From assembly GCA_041389885.1 (NCBI GenBank), contig JAWKRB010000046.1, forward strand, positions 1 through 51,847: a DNA stretch of 51,847 nucleotides, given 5' to 3'. Position 1 is the stretch's first letter. Every line of letters begins with the position of its first letter. The notes beneath the pieces were generated by a model. That model did no database searches, was not told where the DNA came from, and was given only the letters and a program-made list of their open reading frames with translations. Shown here one piece after another: positions 44,283 through 51,847 of this stretch. The stretch comes from JAWKRB01 sp041389885. GTDB lineage: Bacteria > Myxococcota_A > Polyangia > Polyangiales > Ga0077539. The position numbers were made by a program, and so were the translations under genes.

Positions 44283-46229
44283 TCAGAAGGGGTTCTCAGG
44301 GATGCGCGGCGCCGCCGGGGCCGGGGCCGGGCGGGGCGCGCGCGGCAGGGCGGGGCGCGGGGCGGGGCGCGCGGTACCGGCGCGGGGCGCGGGGCGGGGC
44401 GCTGGAGCGGCGTGCGGAGGGTCGGGCGCACGGGAGGCGGCGGCGCGGCGCGGGTGTCTTCCACCGGCGCGGGAGGCGGCGGCGCCGGGGCCACCGCGGG
44501 CTCTGGGCACCGGCGCGGCCGGAGGCTCGGGCGCGGGCGCAGGCTCGGGCGCGGGGGGCCGGCGCGGGGGCGCCTCGACCACCGGCGCGGGATCGGTGGG
44601 GGGAGGCGCCTCGGGAGGCGGCTCGGTCGGCGCGGCGGGCACCTGAGGGGCGGGGGGGTTGAGCAACAGCCCAGGGTTCTGCGCGGGCGTCGTGGGCTGC
44701 AGCGGCGCGGTGGGCTGCGCGGGCGGCGCGGGCTCCGGCGCGCTCTGGGGCTGCGTGACCGGCGCCTGCTCGGTGGGCGCGTCGGGCGCGTGGCCGTCAC
44801 CCCGGAGAAACAAGAAGTACACCGCGACCGCGATCACCGCGAGCACGGCGACGGCGATCATGGTCGCGTTGTCCTTGGGCTCCTCGGCCTTGGGCGCGGG
44901 CTTGGGCGCCGCAGGCTTCACCTCGGGCGCGACCTTCGCGGCGGGCTTGATCTCAGGCGCGGCCTTCGCGGCGGGCTTCTCTTCGACCTTCGCGGCGGGC
45001 TTCTCTTCGACCTTCGCGGCGGGCTTCTCTTCGACCTTCGCGGCGGGCTTCTCTTCGACCTTCGCGGCGGGCTCAGGCTCGGGCTCGGGCTCCTTCGCGA
45101 CGGGCTCAGGCTCAGGCTCCTTCGCGACGGGCTCGGGCTCGGGCTCCTTCGCGACGGGCTCGGGCTCGGGCTCCTTCGCGACAGGCTCAGGCTCGGGCTC
45201 CTTCGCGGCGGGCTCGGGCTCGGGCTCCTTCGCGGCGGGCTCGGGCTCGGGCTCCTTCGCGGCGGGCTCGGGCTCGGGCTCCTTCGCGGCGGGTGCATCC
45301 GCCTGCGCGGCAGGGGGTTCGCTCGCAGGAGGCGGCGCTTCGGAGGTGGCCTTCGCGACCGCCTCGTCGATTCGCGTCGAGGGCGTCGGGGTGAACGCCG
45401 GCGCGATCGGCATGAGGTCCGCGGGGGCCATGCCCACGAGGGTGGACTTCATCGCCATCGGGTCGGCCGCGGGGGCCGCCTCCGCGACCGGCGCGACGGG
45501 GACGTTCAGGGAGACATCGCGGTTGATCCCCACGATGGTGGACTTGAACCCGCCGAGGTCGTCGCCGGGCGTGGTGGGCGCGCCGAGCACCGAGGGGACC
45601 GTCGCCGCCGGGGGCGTGGAGGCCGCCACCGGGGGCGTGGAGGTCGCCGCCGGGGGCGTGGAGGCCGCCGCGGGCGTCGCGGGGTTCTCCTTGGACAGCC
45701 GCAGGGCCTCGCCGAGGAGCGCGCTCATCTGGCGCATCTGCGTCTGGTCTTCGAGGGCCGGGAGCTGCGCGGGCGCGGCGCCCGCGGCGCCGAAGAAATC
45801 ACCGCCGCCCTGAGGCCGGGTCGAGGCGCCCATGGGGACCACCATCGACGGCGCCCGCAGGCTCTCGAAGTGGGGGCCGGCGCCTTCGCCCTTGCGCGCC
45901 ATGATCCCGTCGATGACGGCGACCGAGGCGTCTTCGATCTTCAAGAACCGAATGCCCATGCCCGCGGGGGCGTCGGGCCTCGCCTCGGGCTCCTCGCGGC
46001 GCTGCACCACGCGGCCGACGGCGCCGAGCACCGGCGTGCCGTCCTTGAGCTGGATCTCGATCTTCAGCAGCGCGCCGAGCGCGGGGGGCTTCGGGGTCTT
46101 GATGAACATCCCGCTGCGCGAGATGTCCTTGCTGTACTGCGTGATGAACTCGTCGACGCTGGTGCTCTTGTACCGAGCGCGGAGGGTCTGGGCTTTGACC
46201 CGCTGGTCCTTGCGTGTTTCTTCAGCCAT
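44283..46229 (-). CDS. PilZ-domain protein with charged repeats, membrane helix and Pro-rich tail
   Basis: Residues 1-115 form a PilZ-type domain (VKAQTLRARYKS, DISRSGMFIKT, GMGIRFLKI), known in other proteins to bind cyclic-di-GMP. The arginine-rich RxxxR motif of classic binders is weak. A disordered Ala/Pro region (to about 300) is followed by EPEPVAKEP and AAKVEEKP repeats (about 310-430). A single membrane helix is near residues 452-474, and a Pro/Ala-rich end lies outside. Near 44420-44520 the neighbouring frame fits better by codon use, so paired frame shifts in the tail are likely. Convergent with the PNPOx-like gene. Confidence 0.8.
   Translation of the reverse strand: MAEETRKDQRVKAQTLRARYKSTSVDEFITQYSKDISRSGMFIKTPKPPALGALLKIEIQLKDGTPVLGAVGRVVQRREEPEARPDAPAGMGIRFLKIEDASVAVIDGIMARKGEGAGPHFESLRAPSMVVPMGASTRPQGGGDFFGAAGAAPAQLPALEDQTQMRQMSALLGEALRLSKENPATPAAASTPPAATSTPPVAASTPPAATVPSVLGAPTTPGDDLGGFKSTIVGINRDVSLNVPVAPVAEAAPAADPMAMKSTLVGMAPADLMPIAPAFTPTPSTRIDEAVAKATSEAPPPASEPPAAQADAPAAKEPEPEPAAKEPEPEPAAKEPEPEPAAKEPEPEPVAKEPEPEPVAKEPEPEPVAKEPEPEPVAKEPEPEPEPAAKVEEKPAAKVEEKPAAKVEEKPAAKVEEKPAAKAAPEIKPAAKVAPEVKPAAPKPAPKAEEPKDNATMIAVAVLAVIAVAVYFLFLRGDGHAPDAPTEQAPVTQPQSAPEPAPPAQPTAPLQPTTPAQNPGLLLNPPAPQVPAAPTEPPPEAPPPTDPAPVVEAPPRRPPAPEPAPAPEPPAAPVPRARGGPGAAASRAGGRHPRRAAASRAPDPPHAAPAPRPAPRAGTARPAPRPALPRAPRPAPAPAAPRIPENPF
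44960..45295 (-). repeat. Tandem coding repeats (EPEPVAKEP and AAKVEEKP)
   Basis: About eight copies of a 24-base unit encoding Glu-Pro-Glu-Pro-Val/Ala-Ala-Lys-Glu followed by four copies of a 27-base unit encoding AAKVEEKPA-type peptide. All units are multiples of three. They form an alternating-charge linker between the PilZ domain and the membrane helix. Confidence 0.85.
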
Positions 46230-46378
46230 CGCTGCCGTCTCGCCTCCACGGGGTCTGAGTTCTGCCCCGTCTGTACGGAGGCCGGAGAGTATCCTCGCCG
46301 CGCCGCATCGCGAAGAGCAAAGCCGTCTCGCTCGGGACGTTTTGTGAGCGAATCGCCCCCGGCGCGTGGGGGGAGGAC

Positions 46379-46996
46379 CTACAGCGCCCTACGTCCCTCG
46401 AGGGCGCGGCCCAGGGTGATGGGGTCGGTGAACTCCAGGTCGCCGCCGTGGGGGACCCCCGACGCGATGCGGCTCACGCGCACGCCCATGCCCCGCAGGG
46501 CCTCGGCGACGTAGAGCGACGTGGCCTCGCCCTCGACCGTGGGCGGCGTCGCGAGGATCACCTCGGTGACCCCCTCCTGCGCCACCCGGTCGACCAGCGT
46601 CTGCAGCGGAAACTCCGCGGGACCGATCCCTCCGAGGGGGTCGAGGAGCGCGTGCAGCACGTGGTACCGGCCCTGAAAGACCCTGGCGCGCTCGATGGCG
46701 TCGACGTCCATGGGGCGGGAGACCACGCAGAGGGTCTCGCTCGCGCGCCGCGGGTCGTTGCACACGGCGCACACCGTGGCCGAGGTGAAGTTCCCGCACC
46801 GGGCGCAGCGGCGCACCCGGCGAGAGAGCGTCGCCACGGCGCGACCGAGGACCTCGGCGTACGCGGGGTCGGCCCCCAGCAGGTGGTGAGCGATGCGCCG
46901 CGCGGACTTGTCGCCGAGGCCGGGGAGGCGGGTGAGCAGACGCACGAGGTCCCGCACCGGGTCGTCGCCGTCGATGGGCCTGTCGTCGTCGCTCAC
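46379..46996 (-). CDS. recR: Recombination mediator protein RecR
   Basis: A 205-residue protein of normal length. The helix-hairpin-helix (LVRLLTRLPGLGDKSARRIA) is at residues 16-35, a Cys4 zinc finger (CARCGNFTSATVCAVC) is near 75, and a Toprim domain with VVSRPMDVDAIE follows; the Walker B-like GVPHGGDLEFTD is near the end. RecR works with RecO/RecF to load RecA on gapped DNA. It lies 13 bases downstream of ybaB on the same strand, the usual pairing; dnaX, often upstream, is absent here. Confidence 0.96.
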   Translation of the reverse strand: MSDDDRPIDGDDPVRDLVRLLTRLPGLGDKSARRIAHHLLGADPAYAEVLGRAVATLSRRVRRCARCGNFTSATVCAVCNDPRRASETLCVVSRPMDVDAIERARVFQGRYHVLHALLDPLGGIGPAEFPLQTLVDRVAQEGVTEVILATPPTVEGEATSLYVAEALRGMGVRVSRIASGVPHGGDLEFTDPITLGRALEGRRAL

Positions 46997-47009
46997 GCGA
47001 GCACGGCGA

Positions 47010-47327
47010 TCAGGTGATGCCGGGGATCTTCAGCCCGCCGGTGGCCTTCTCGATCTCCTGGTCCATGGCCTTGCTCGCGGCCTCGAGGGCGGCGTTGGCC
47101 GTGGCGACGATGGCGTCCCAGGCCAGCTCCTGGTCCGCGGCGAAGAACTCGGGGTCGACGTCGATGCGCACGAGCTTGCGCGAGTAGCTCGCCGTGACCT
47201 TGACCTTCTCGTTCGCGCCGGCGGCCTCCAGGGTCTTGTCCTGAAGGGCCTTGCGCGTGTCTTCTACCTTGCGATTCAGGCGCGACGCCTGACGCATGAG
47301 CTCGTTCATCCCGCCGCGAAACTGCAT
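47010..47327 (-). CDS. ybaB: YbaB/EbfC nucleoid-associated protein
   Basis: A 105-residue protein with the conserved start MQFRGGMNELMRQASRLNRK and the middle VKVTASYSRKLVRIDVDPEFF of the YbaB/EbfC family. These small dimeric proteins bind DNA and affect recombination and gene expression. It is 13 bases upstream of recR, the canonical order. Divergent from a secreted protein gene about 90 bases away. Confidence 0.95.
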   Translation of the reverse strand: MQFRGGMNELMRQASRLNRKVEDTRKALQDKTLEAAGANEKVKVTASYSRKLVRIDVDPEFFAADQELAWDAIVATANAALEAASKAMDQEIEKATGGLKIPGIT

Positions 47328-47417
47328 GTCCGATCCTCTCGCTGTGGCGCCGGGTCATACACCATCTCCCCGGCCCTTTGGAGGGAACTTCTGCCCCCGA
47401 GCCGCGTCCAACCCACG

Positions 47418-48104
47418 GTGACGCGCCCCGCCCTCCCCGCCTGCCTCGCCGCCTGCCTCGCCCTGGCTCCCCTGGCGGTCTCTGCGCAGCGCGCGCCCTC
47501 GTCGGGGGGCACCGCCCGCGACCGGGTGCTCGCCGTCCTCGGCGCCGTCGCCTCGAACCACCGCGTCGGGCGCTACACCCACGACACCCGCGTCGACCTC
47601 CGCGCCGGCCGCTACGAGTGGGACTGCTCGGCCATGGCCGCCTTCGTGCTCCGCCGCAGCGCGCCCGAGACGATCCGCGCCATCGCCAACCGCCGCCCCG
47701 TCGCCGTGGACTTCTACCGCGCGATCCGCCGCAGCCCGGCGGCGCCCAACCGCGGCCCGTGGATGCGCGTCGCCCGGGTCATCGACGCCCGCCCGGGGGA
47801 CGTCTTCGCGTGGCAGCGCCCGCGGTGGTTCCCCTCGCGCAACACCGGGCACGTGGGCTTCGTCGCGGGGGAGCCGCGCCGCGCCGCCCGGGGCGTGCTC
47901 CTGCGCATCGCCGACGCCACGAGCTACGGGCACGACGACGACGCCCGCGACGGCGTGACCCGCACCGGCTTCGGCTACGGCACGCTGATGGTGGCCGTCG
48001 ACCCGGTCACCGGCGGCGGCACCGCCTACGGGTGGATGGGCGACCGCACCCCGGACGAGTGGATGATCGCCACCGAGGTGGTCATCGGCCGCCCCCTGCG
48101 CTGA
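47418..48104 (+). CDS. Secreted NlpC/P60-like (papain-type) protein
   Basis: A 228-residue exported protein: GTG 47418 gives a signal peptide (LAACLALAPLAVSAQ). The catalytic cysteine is in YEWDCSAMAAF and the histidine in NTGHVGFVAG, with a candidate third residue in IADATSYG; the spacing is that of NlpC/P60 and CHAP peptidases that cleave cell-wall peptides. It could be a peptidoglycan hydrolase for growth or for attack on other bacteria. It lies between ybaB and the large AAA+ gene, whose 3' ends meet 6 bases apart. Confidence 0.7.
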   Translation: MTRPALPACLAACLALAPLAVSAQRAPSSGGTARDRVLAVLGAVASNHRVGRYTHDTRVDLRAGRYEWDCSAMAAFVLRRSAPETIRAIANRRPVAVDFYRAIRRSPAAPNRGPWMRVARVIDARPGDVFAWQRPRWFPSRNTGHVGFVAGEPRRAARGVLLRIADATSYGHDDDARDGVTRTGFGYGTLMVAVDPVTGGGTAYGWMGDRTPDEWMIATEVVIGRPLR

Positions 48105-48110
48105 CCGACC

Positions 48111-51100
48111 TCAGCCCCGGAGGTGGTGCAGCGGGCCGTCGAAGAGCGTCTCGCGGTCGGGGGCCTCGTCGTCGGTCTCGAACCAGAGCAGGTGCGGGAG
48201 GCACAGCTCTTCGGCGCGCAGAAACCATTGCGACACAGGGAGATCGACCTCGCGCCCGCCGGGCACGAACACGCGCTCGGGGGCGGTGAAGGCGCGGCGA
48301 GAGGGGCGCGCGCGGCGCACCACGGGCCAGTGGGAGCTCGCGAGGGGCGTGAGCATCGAGTCGCGCCAGGCCCCCTCGGGGACCGTCGCGGTCAGCCCGA
48401 GCGTGCGCACCCAGAGGTGACGTCGCTCCTCCTCGGGCGAGGCCGCGTGGGGCGCGATCACCACGGTCCCCGCCTCGAGCGCGAGGAGGGCGCCGGACCA
48501 GGGGCCCTCGACGCGGGCGATCACGTAGCTGAAATCGCGCTCGGGCTCGCGGAGCTTCGCGCGCATCCACGCGGCGTCTCGGGGCGCGCACCAGGGGAGA
48601 TCGGCGGGCCAGGGGTCGCCGCCGTCGCGGTGCGCGGCGCCGTGGAGGTGAAAGCTCGCGCGCCACCCGCGGGGCTCGAGGGCGTCGAGGAGGGCCTCGA
48701 GCCAGAGGTCCATCGCCCGGCGGTCGTCGACCTCCGCGAGCATCAGGGTGATCGCGTCGCGCCGGGGCTCCGCCGCGAGGAGCGACCGCGCGAGCGCCGA
48801 CCGCGCGCGACGGTCCGCCGCGAGGGCCTCGCCCAGCAGCTCGTCGGCCGCGCCCCGCTCCCCGCGCGCGAGGATCATCAGCTCCTCGATGTCGTGCAGG
48901 GCGCCCCGCGCAGCCTCCAGCGCGTCCCACGCCGTCGCGAGGTGGTGGTGCTCCACCTGCAGCGCAGACACCTCGGCGACCTCCCGAGGGTCGGCGTGCG
49001 CGCCCGAGGCGTCGCGGCCGTGGTCCAGGCTGGCGACGAGGTACTCGAGCTGCTCCTTGAGGGCCTCGACCCGCGGCAGCCGCATCGCGCCGTCGGCGAA
49101 GCGGCGCATCGCGCCCGCCCGCGTCGCGGCGGAGAGGGCGTGCGCCGCGGCGGCGCCCCGGCGCGCGTAGAGCCGCAGGCGGAGCGCCCCGCGCTCGTGC
49201 TCCGAGGCGAGGTGGCTGTCAGCCGGGGCGGGGTGATCCTCTTGCGGCGCGAGGACATGCGCCGCGCACACGCCAGGCCCCGCCGCGGTGAGGGCGCGCG
49301 CGAGGGGCGCCACGAGGGCGTCTTCGAGGTGCCGACGCAGCGCCCGCGCGCCGTAGCGCGGCGACCACGCGTCCGCCGCCGCGCGGTCGAGGGCCGCGTC
49401 GGAGACGTAGAGCTCGATGTCCTTGGGGCCGAGGCCCCGGCGCGCGCGGAGGCGCCCGAGGGCGAGGGCGGCGACCTCGCGGAGCTGCGCGGGGGTGAGC
49501 GGGTGAAAGGCCACCACGCGGTCGAGGCGGTTCACGAACTCCGGGCGAAAGGTGCGCTCGACCTCGCGGGTGTAGTGCGCGGCCGCGTCGGGCACCGCGG
49601 CGCCGAAGCCCGCGGCCTCGCGCAGCCCCGTGGCCCCGAGGTTGCTCGTGAGGATGATCAGCGCGTTGTGAAAATACGCCGTGCGCCCGCGCGCGTCGGT
49701 GAGCCGCGCCTCGCCGCACACCTGCAGCAGCAGGTCGAAGACCGCGGGGTGGGCCTTCTCGACCTCGTCGAGGAGCAGCACGCAGAAGGGCGACTCGCGC
49801 ACCCGGCGGGTGAGCAGCCCGTCGGCGCCGTCGACGCCGCGGATGAGCCGGTCGGCGGCCTCGAGGTCGGTGTACTCGCTCATGTCGAAGCGAATCAGCC
49901 GCTCCTCGGCGCCGAACAAGAGCTGCGCGAGGCCCCGCGCGAGCTCGGTCTTGCCCACGCCCGTCGGGCCCACGAAGAGCAGCGTGGACAGGGGACGTCC
50001 CGTGGGCTGCAGGCGCGCCTTCACGACGCACACGACCTCGGCGACGCGGCGCACGGCCTCGTCCTGGCCGATGACCCGCGCGCGCAGCGCGCTCACCACG
50101 TCGTCGAGGGCCACCGGGCGGTCGTCGCGGAGCAGAAACGCCGGCACGCCGCTCTGCGCGGAGAAGTGCTCCTGCACGTCCTCGGGGGTGATGGGCGGGA
50201 GCGAGCCGTCGGCGAGGGGCGCGCGGGTGTTCTCGTGCAGCGCGCGCAGCGACTCGTAGAGCCTGAAGGCCTTGCCCGGAAAGGCCTGGTACGGGAGGTA
50301 CCGCTCCGCGAGGTCGACCACGGTGTGCACCGCGTCGTCGCGCAGCGTCGCCCGCGCCCCCCGCGCGCCCTCCGCGAGCTGCGCGCGCAGGGCGGCGGCG
50401 GAGGACGCGGCGTCCATGGGCTCGACCGAGACGCGCGAGAAGCACGAGAGAAACGCGCCGTCTCGGCGCTCGGCGGCGTCGAGGAGCTCGGCCCGGAGCT
50501 CGCCCAGCACCCGCACGCGGCCCTCGTCGAGGTAGGGTTTCATCGCGGCGGGGATGTCGATGTGCCCCGACGCGCGGTCGGAGAAGAGGTCGCCGAGGTT
50601 GTCGAAGTACAGCACCGCGTCGAGGGCCTCGGCGGCGAGCATGACCCGGCGCACCCGCTCCTCCCACTGGCCGAAGCCCGACATGCCCGCGATGAGCCGC
50701 GCGCCCGAGACGAGCCACGCGCGGGCGTCGGCGTCGCGGGTGACGCGGTCGGCGAGCCAGCGCCGCGCGAGGGCGCTCTTGCCCGCGAGGGTCGGGCCCA
50801 CGAGCAGCACGCTCAGCCGGCGAGGTCCGTCGAGGGCGCCCGCGAGGCGACGCGAGGCGGCGTCGCGGCCGTAGAGCGCCGGGACCCTGCGGTTCGCCTT
50901 GCGGTGCAGCGGCTGCGCGACGCTGTCGAGGAGCGCCTCGGCCTCGTGACGGCGCACGCGGTCCCGCGCGGCCTTGCGGCGGGAGAGGGCCTTGTCGGCG
51001 GGGGTGCGCTCGGGGCGGTCGACCTCCACGTCGAGGGTGAGCAGGCGCTGCGCGCGGGCGGGGAGGAGCCTAAGGTATTGCGCCGCAGGGAGTTCCATCG

Positions 51101-51515
51101 CGCCGAGGAGGCGGGTCACCTCGGAGCGCACCGACGCCTCGAGGGCCTCTCCCTCGCGGAGGTAGAAGGTGTGCGCGAGGGGGATCACCAGCACCCACGC
51201 GTGCTTTCCGTCGGGCACCACGGCGCAGGGCACGCGCAGGGGCACGTCGATCTGGAGCCTCCGCGGGAGGTCGTCGCGGGGGACCAGCACGTCGACCTCC
51301 TCGAGCCGCGCGCGCTCTGACACCGCGAAGCGCGCGACCCGCTCCGCGGGGATCGTCGCGAGGTACTCCGAGAGGAACAGCCGCAGGTCGGCGGTGGCCA
51401 CGCCCTCGGCGCCGTACGCGGCGAGCTGCAGGGCGTTCACCGGCGCGACGGTGCAGCGCCCCGAGGCGAGGCGACGCAGCAGCGTGACCGCGCGGAGCGG
51501 GAGCGGCGGGGTCAC
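48111..51515 (-). CDS. ClpA/ClpB-type two-module AAA+ protein fused to a release factor 2-like C-terminal region
   Basis: A 1134-residue protein. The N-terminal 210 residues are not the Clp_N fold. D1 (about 230-480) has Walker A GPTLAGKSAL but its Walker B reads VLYFDNLGDLF, lacking the catalytic Glu. D2 (about 490-740) is canonical: VGPTGVGKTELAR, LLLDEVEKAHP and ILTSNLGA. From about residue 815 the sequence resembles RF2: DALEAARGALHDIEELMILA, then AMDLWLEALLDALEPRGW and VEGPWSGALLALEAGTVVI match RF2 helices and domain 2. The GGQ domain is absent. The protein may act on stalled ribosomes or as a release-factor-like remodeller; this is inference. GTG 51515 overlaps the upstream stop (GTGA). 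Confidence 0.85.
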   Translation of the reverse strand: MTPPLPLRAVTLLRRLASGRCTVAPVNALQLAAYGAEGVATADLRLFLSEYLATIPAERVARFAVSERARLEEVDVLVPRDDLPRRLQIDVPLRVPCAVVPDGKHAWVLVIPLAHTFYLREGEALEASVRSEVTRLLGAMELPAAQYLRLLPARAQRLLTLDVEVDRPERTPADKALSRRKAARDRVRRHEAEALLDSVAQPLHRKANRRVPALYGRDAASRRLAGALDGPRRLSVLLVGPTLAGKSALARRWLADRVTRDADARAWLVSGARLIAGMSGFGQWEERVRRVMLAAEALDAVLYFDNLGDLFSDRASGHIDIPAAMKPYLDEGRVRVLGELRAELLDAAERRDGAFLSCFSRVSVEPMDAASSAAALRAQLAEGARGARATLRDDAVHTVVDLAERYLPYQAFPGKAFRLYESLRALHENTRAPLADGSLPPITPEDVQEHFSAQSGVPAFLLRDDRPVALDDVVSALRARVIGQDEAVRRVAEVVCVVKARLQPTGRPLSTLLFVGPTGVGKTELARGLAQLLFGAEERLIRFDMSEYTDLEAADRLIRGVDGADGLLTRRVRESPFCVLLLDEVEKAHPAVFDLLLQVCGEARLTDARGRTAYFHNALIILTSNLGATGLREAAGFGAAVPDAAAHYTREVERTFRPEFVNRLDRVVAFHPLTPAQLREVAALALGRLRARRGLGPKDIELYVSDAALDRAAADAWSPRYGARALRRHLEDALVAPLARALTAAGPGVCAAHVLAPQEDHPAPADSHLASEHERGALRLRLYARRGAAAAHALSAATRAGAMRRFADGAMRLPRVEALKEQLEYLVASLDHGRDASGAHADPREVAEVSALQVEHHHLATAWDALEAARGALHDIEELMILARGERGAADELLGEALAADRRARSALARSLLAAEPRRDAITLMLAEVDDRRAMDLWLEALLDALEPRGWRASFHLHGAAHRDGGDPWPADLPWCAPRDAAWMRAKLREPERDFSYVIARVEGPWSGALLALEAGTVVIAPHAASPEEERRHLWVRTLGLTATVPEGAWRDSMLTPLASSHWPVVRRARPSRRAFTAPERVFVPGGREVDLPVSQWFLRAEELCLPHLLWFETDDEAPDRETLFDGPLHHLRG

Positions 51516-51847
51516 AGGCACAGCGCCGGGAGCCCGCGGAGTGAGGCCGCGAGGGCGTTGTAGTCTTCGACGAGGGTGCCGCCCATGAGGTCGCCGGAGA
51601 AGCGGTACAAGAAGCGCGAGCGCACGCCCTGGCCCGCGTAGGCCGCGGCGTCGGAGTCGGTGTTGCCGATGCCGATCTCGGGCGCGACGCCGAAGCGCGC
51701 GCGGAGCGCGGCCATCTCGTCGGTCTTGAAGGTGAGGGCGGCGCCGCCGAGGGCGCCCGTGAGCCCCAGGGTGGTGTGCACGATGCCGCGCGGGAACCCG
51801 TTGTCGCGCAGCCACGTGTGCGTGGTGGCCTCGAGCCACTCGGGGCG
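51512..51847 (-). CDS. LNS2/HAD-type phosphatase-like protein, C-terminal part (5' end outside window)
   Basis: The last 111 codons of a gene that enters the window from the right. TFKTDEMAALRARFG and the marker IGIGNTDSDAAAYAGQGV fit the C-terminal half of LNS2/lipin-type HAD proteins (in bacteria often named phosphatidylinositol transfer protein), with the GNTDSDAxAY metal/product motif. Its stop overlaps the start of the large AAA+ gene by 4 bases, so the two are likely translated together. The catalytic DxDxT motif would lie outside the window. Confidence 0.75.
   Translation of the reverse strand, partial: RPEWLEATTHTWLRDNGFPRGIVHTTLGLTGALGGAALTFKTDEMAALRARFGVAPEIGIGNTDSDAAAYAGQGVRSRFLYRFSGDLMGGTLVEDYNALAASLRGLPALCL

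Noticed and set aside
44960..45295. Regular repeats resembling a CRISPR array
   Set aside because: 24- and 27-base units without spacers, encoding charged peptide repeats.
44412..46514. 700-codon plus-strand open frame opposite the PilZ gene
   Set aside because: Composition is Gly/Arg/Leu repeats mirroring the coding repeats; no motif.
48123..51320. 1065-codon plus-strand open frame opposite the AAA+ gene
   Set aside because: Charged Ala/Arg/Glu composition typical of antisense of GC-rich genes; the minus strand has Walker motifs.

Overview
The window is very GC-rich (third codon positions almost always G or C). Its gene content is typical of a predatory/gliding-type myxobacterium or close relative (Myxococcota, former Deltaproteobacteria): several sigma-54 response regulators, FHA and PilZ proteins, many lipoproteins with Cys-rich tails, VWA lipoproteins, an ECF operon and a type IV pilus alignment cluster. 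Assignment to genus is not possible from the sequence alone, and no rRNA, tRNA or CRISPR was seen.

Layout: 1-1871 a histidine kinase (start missing) and its NtrC-type regulator; 1900-5019 a large S41 processing protease; 5109-6594 tatB-tatC; 6606-7280 a phosphoglycolate phosphatase-like HAD enzyme; 7414-10332 an FHA protein with a long Gly-Pro-Met repeat and a degenerate CpaF-like ATPase domain; 11048-16071 pilMNOPQ (type IV pilus alignment complex and secretin) followed by aroC-aroK-aroB (shikimate pathway); then a lipoprotein, thymidine kinase, a frameshifted zinc-ribbon protein and a second NtrC-type regulator.

The accessory middle (23-39 kb) holds two tandem, closely related VWA lipoproteins separated by a palindrome doublet, an IS4-family element with inverted repeats and an 11-bp target duplication, a five-gene operon (PNGase F-like lipoprotein, outer-membrane-type protein, ECF sigma factor, probable anti-sigma, lipoprotein), a CusF-like copper protein, a UvrD-type helicase, and two striking inverted-repeat elements (36.6 and 38.3-38.7 kb).

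The last part has a third sigma-54 regulator, a cupredoxin coupled to a MocR regulator with a divergent PNPOx-like gene and a repeat-containing intergenic operator candidate, a membrane PilZ protein, recR-ybaB, a secreted NlpC/P60-like protein, and a 1134-residue two-module AAA+ (ClpA/B-like) protein. The C-terminal third of that protein looks like release factor 2 domains without the GGQ domain. It is translationally coupled to an LNS2/HAD-type gene running off the window. I consider this fusion the most novel item. Several genes contain isolated or paired reading-frame shifts, so read-level checking of the assembly is advisable.
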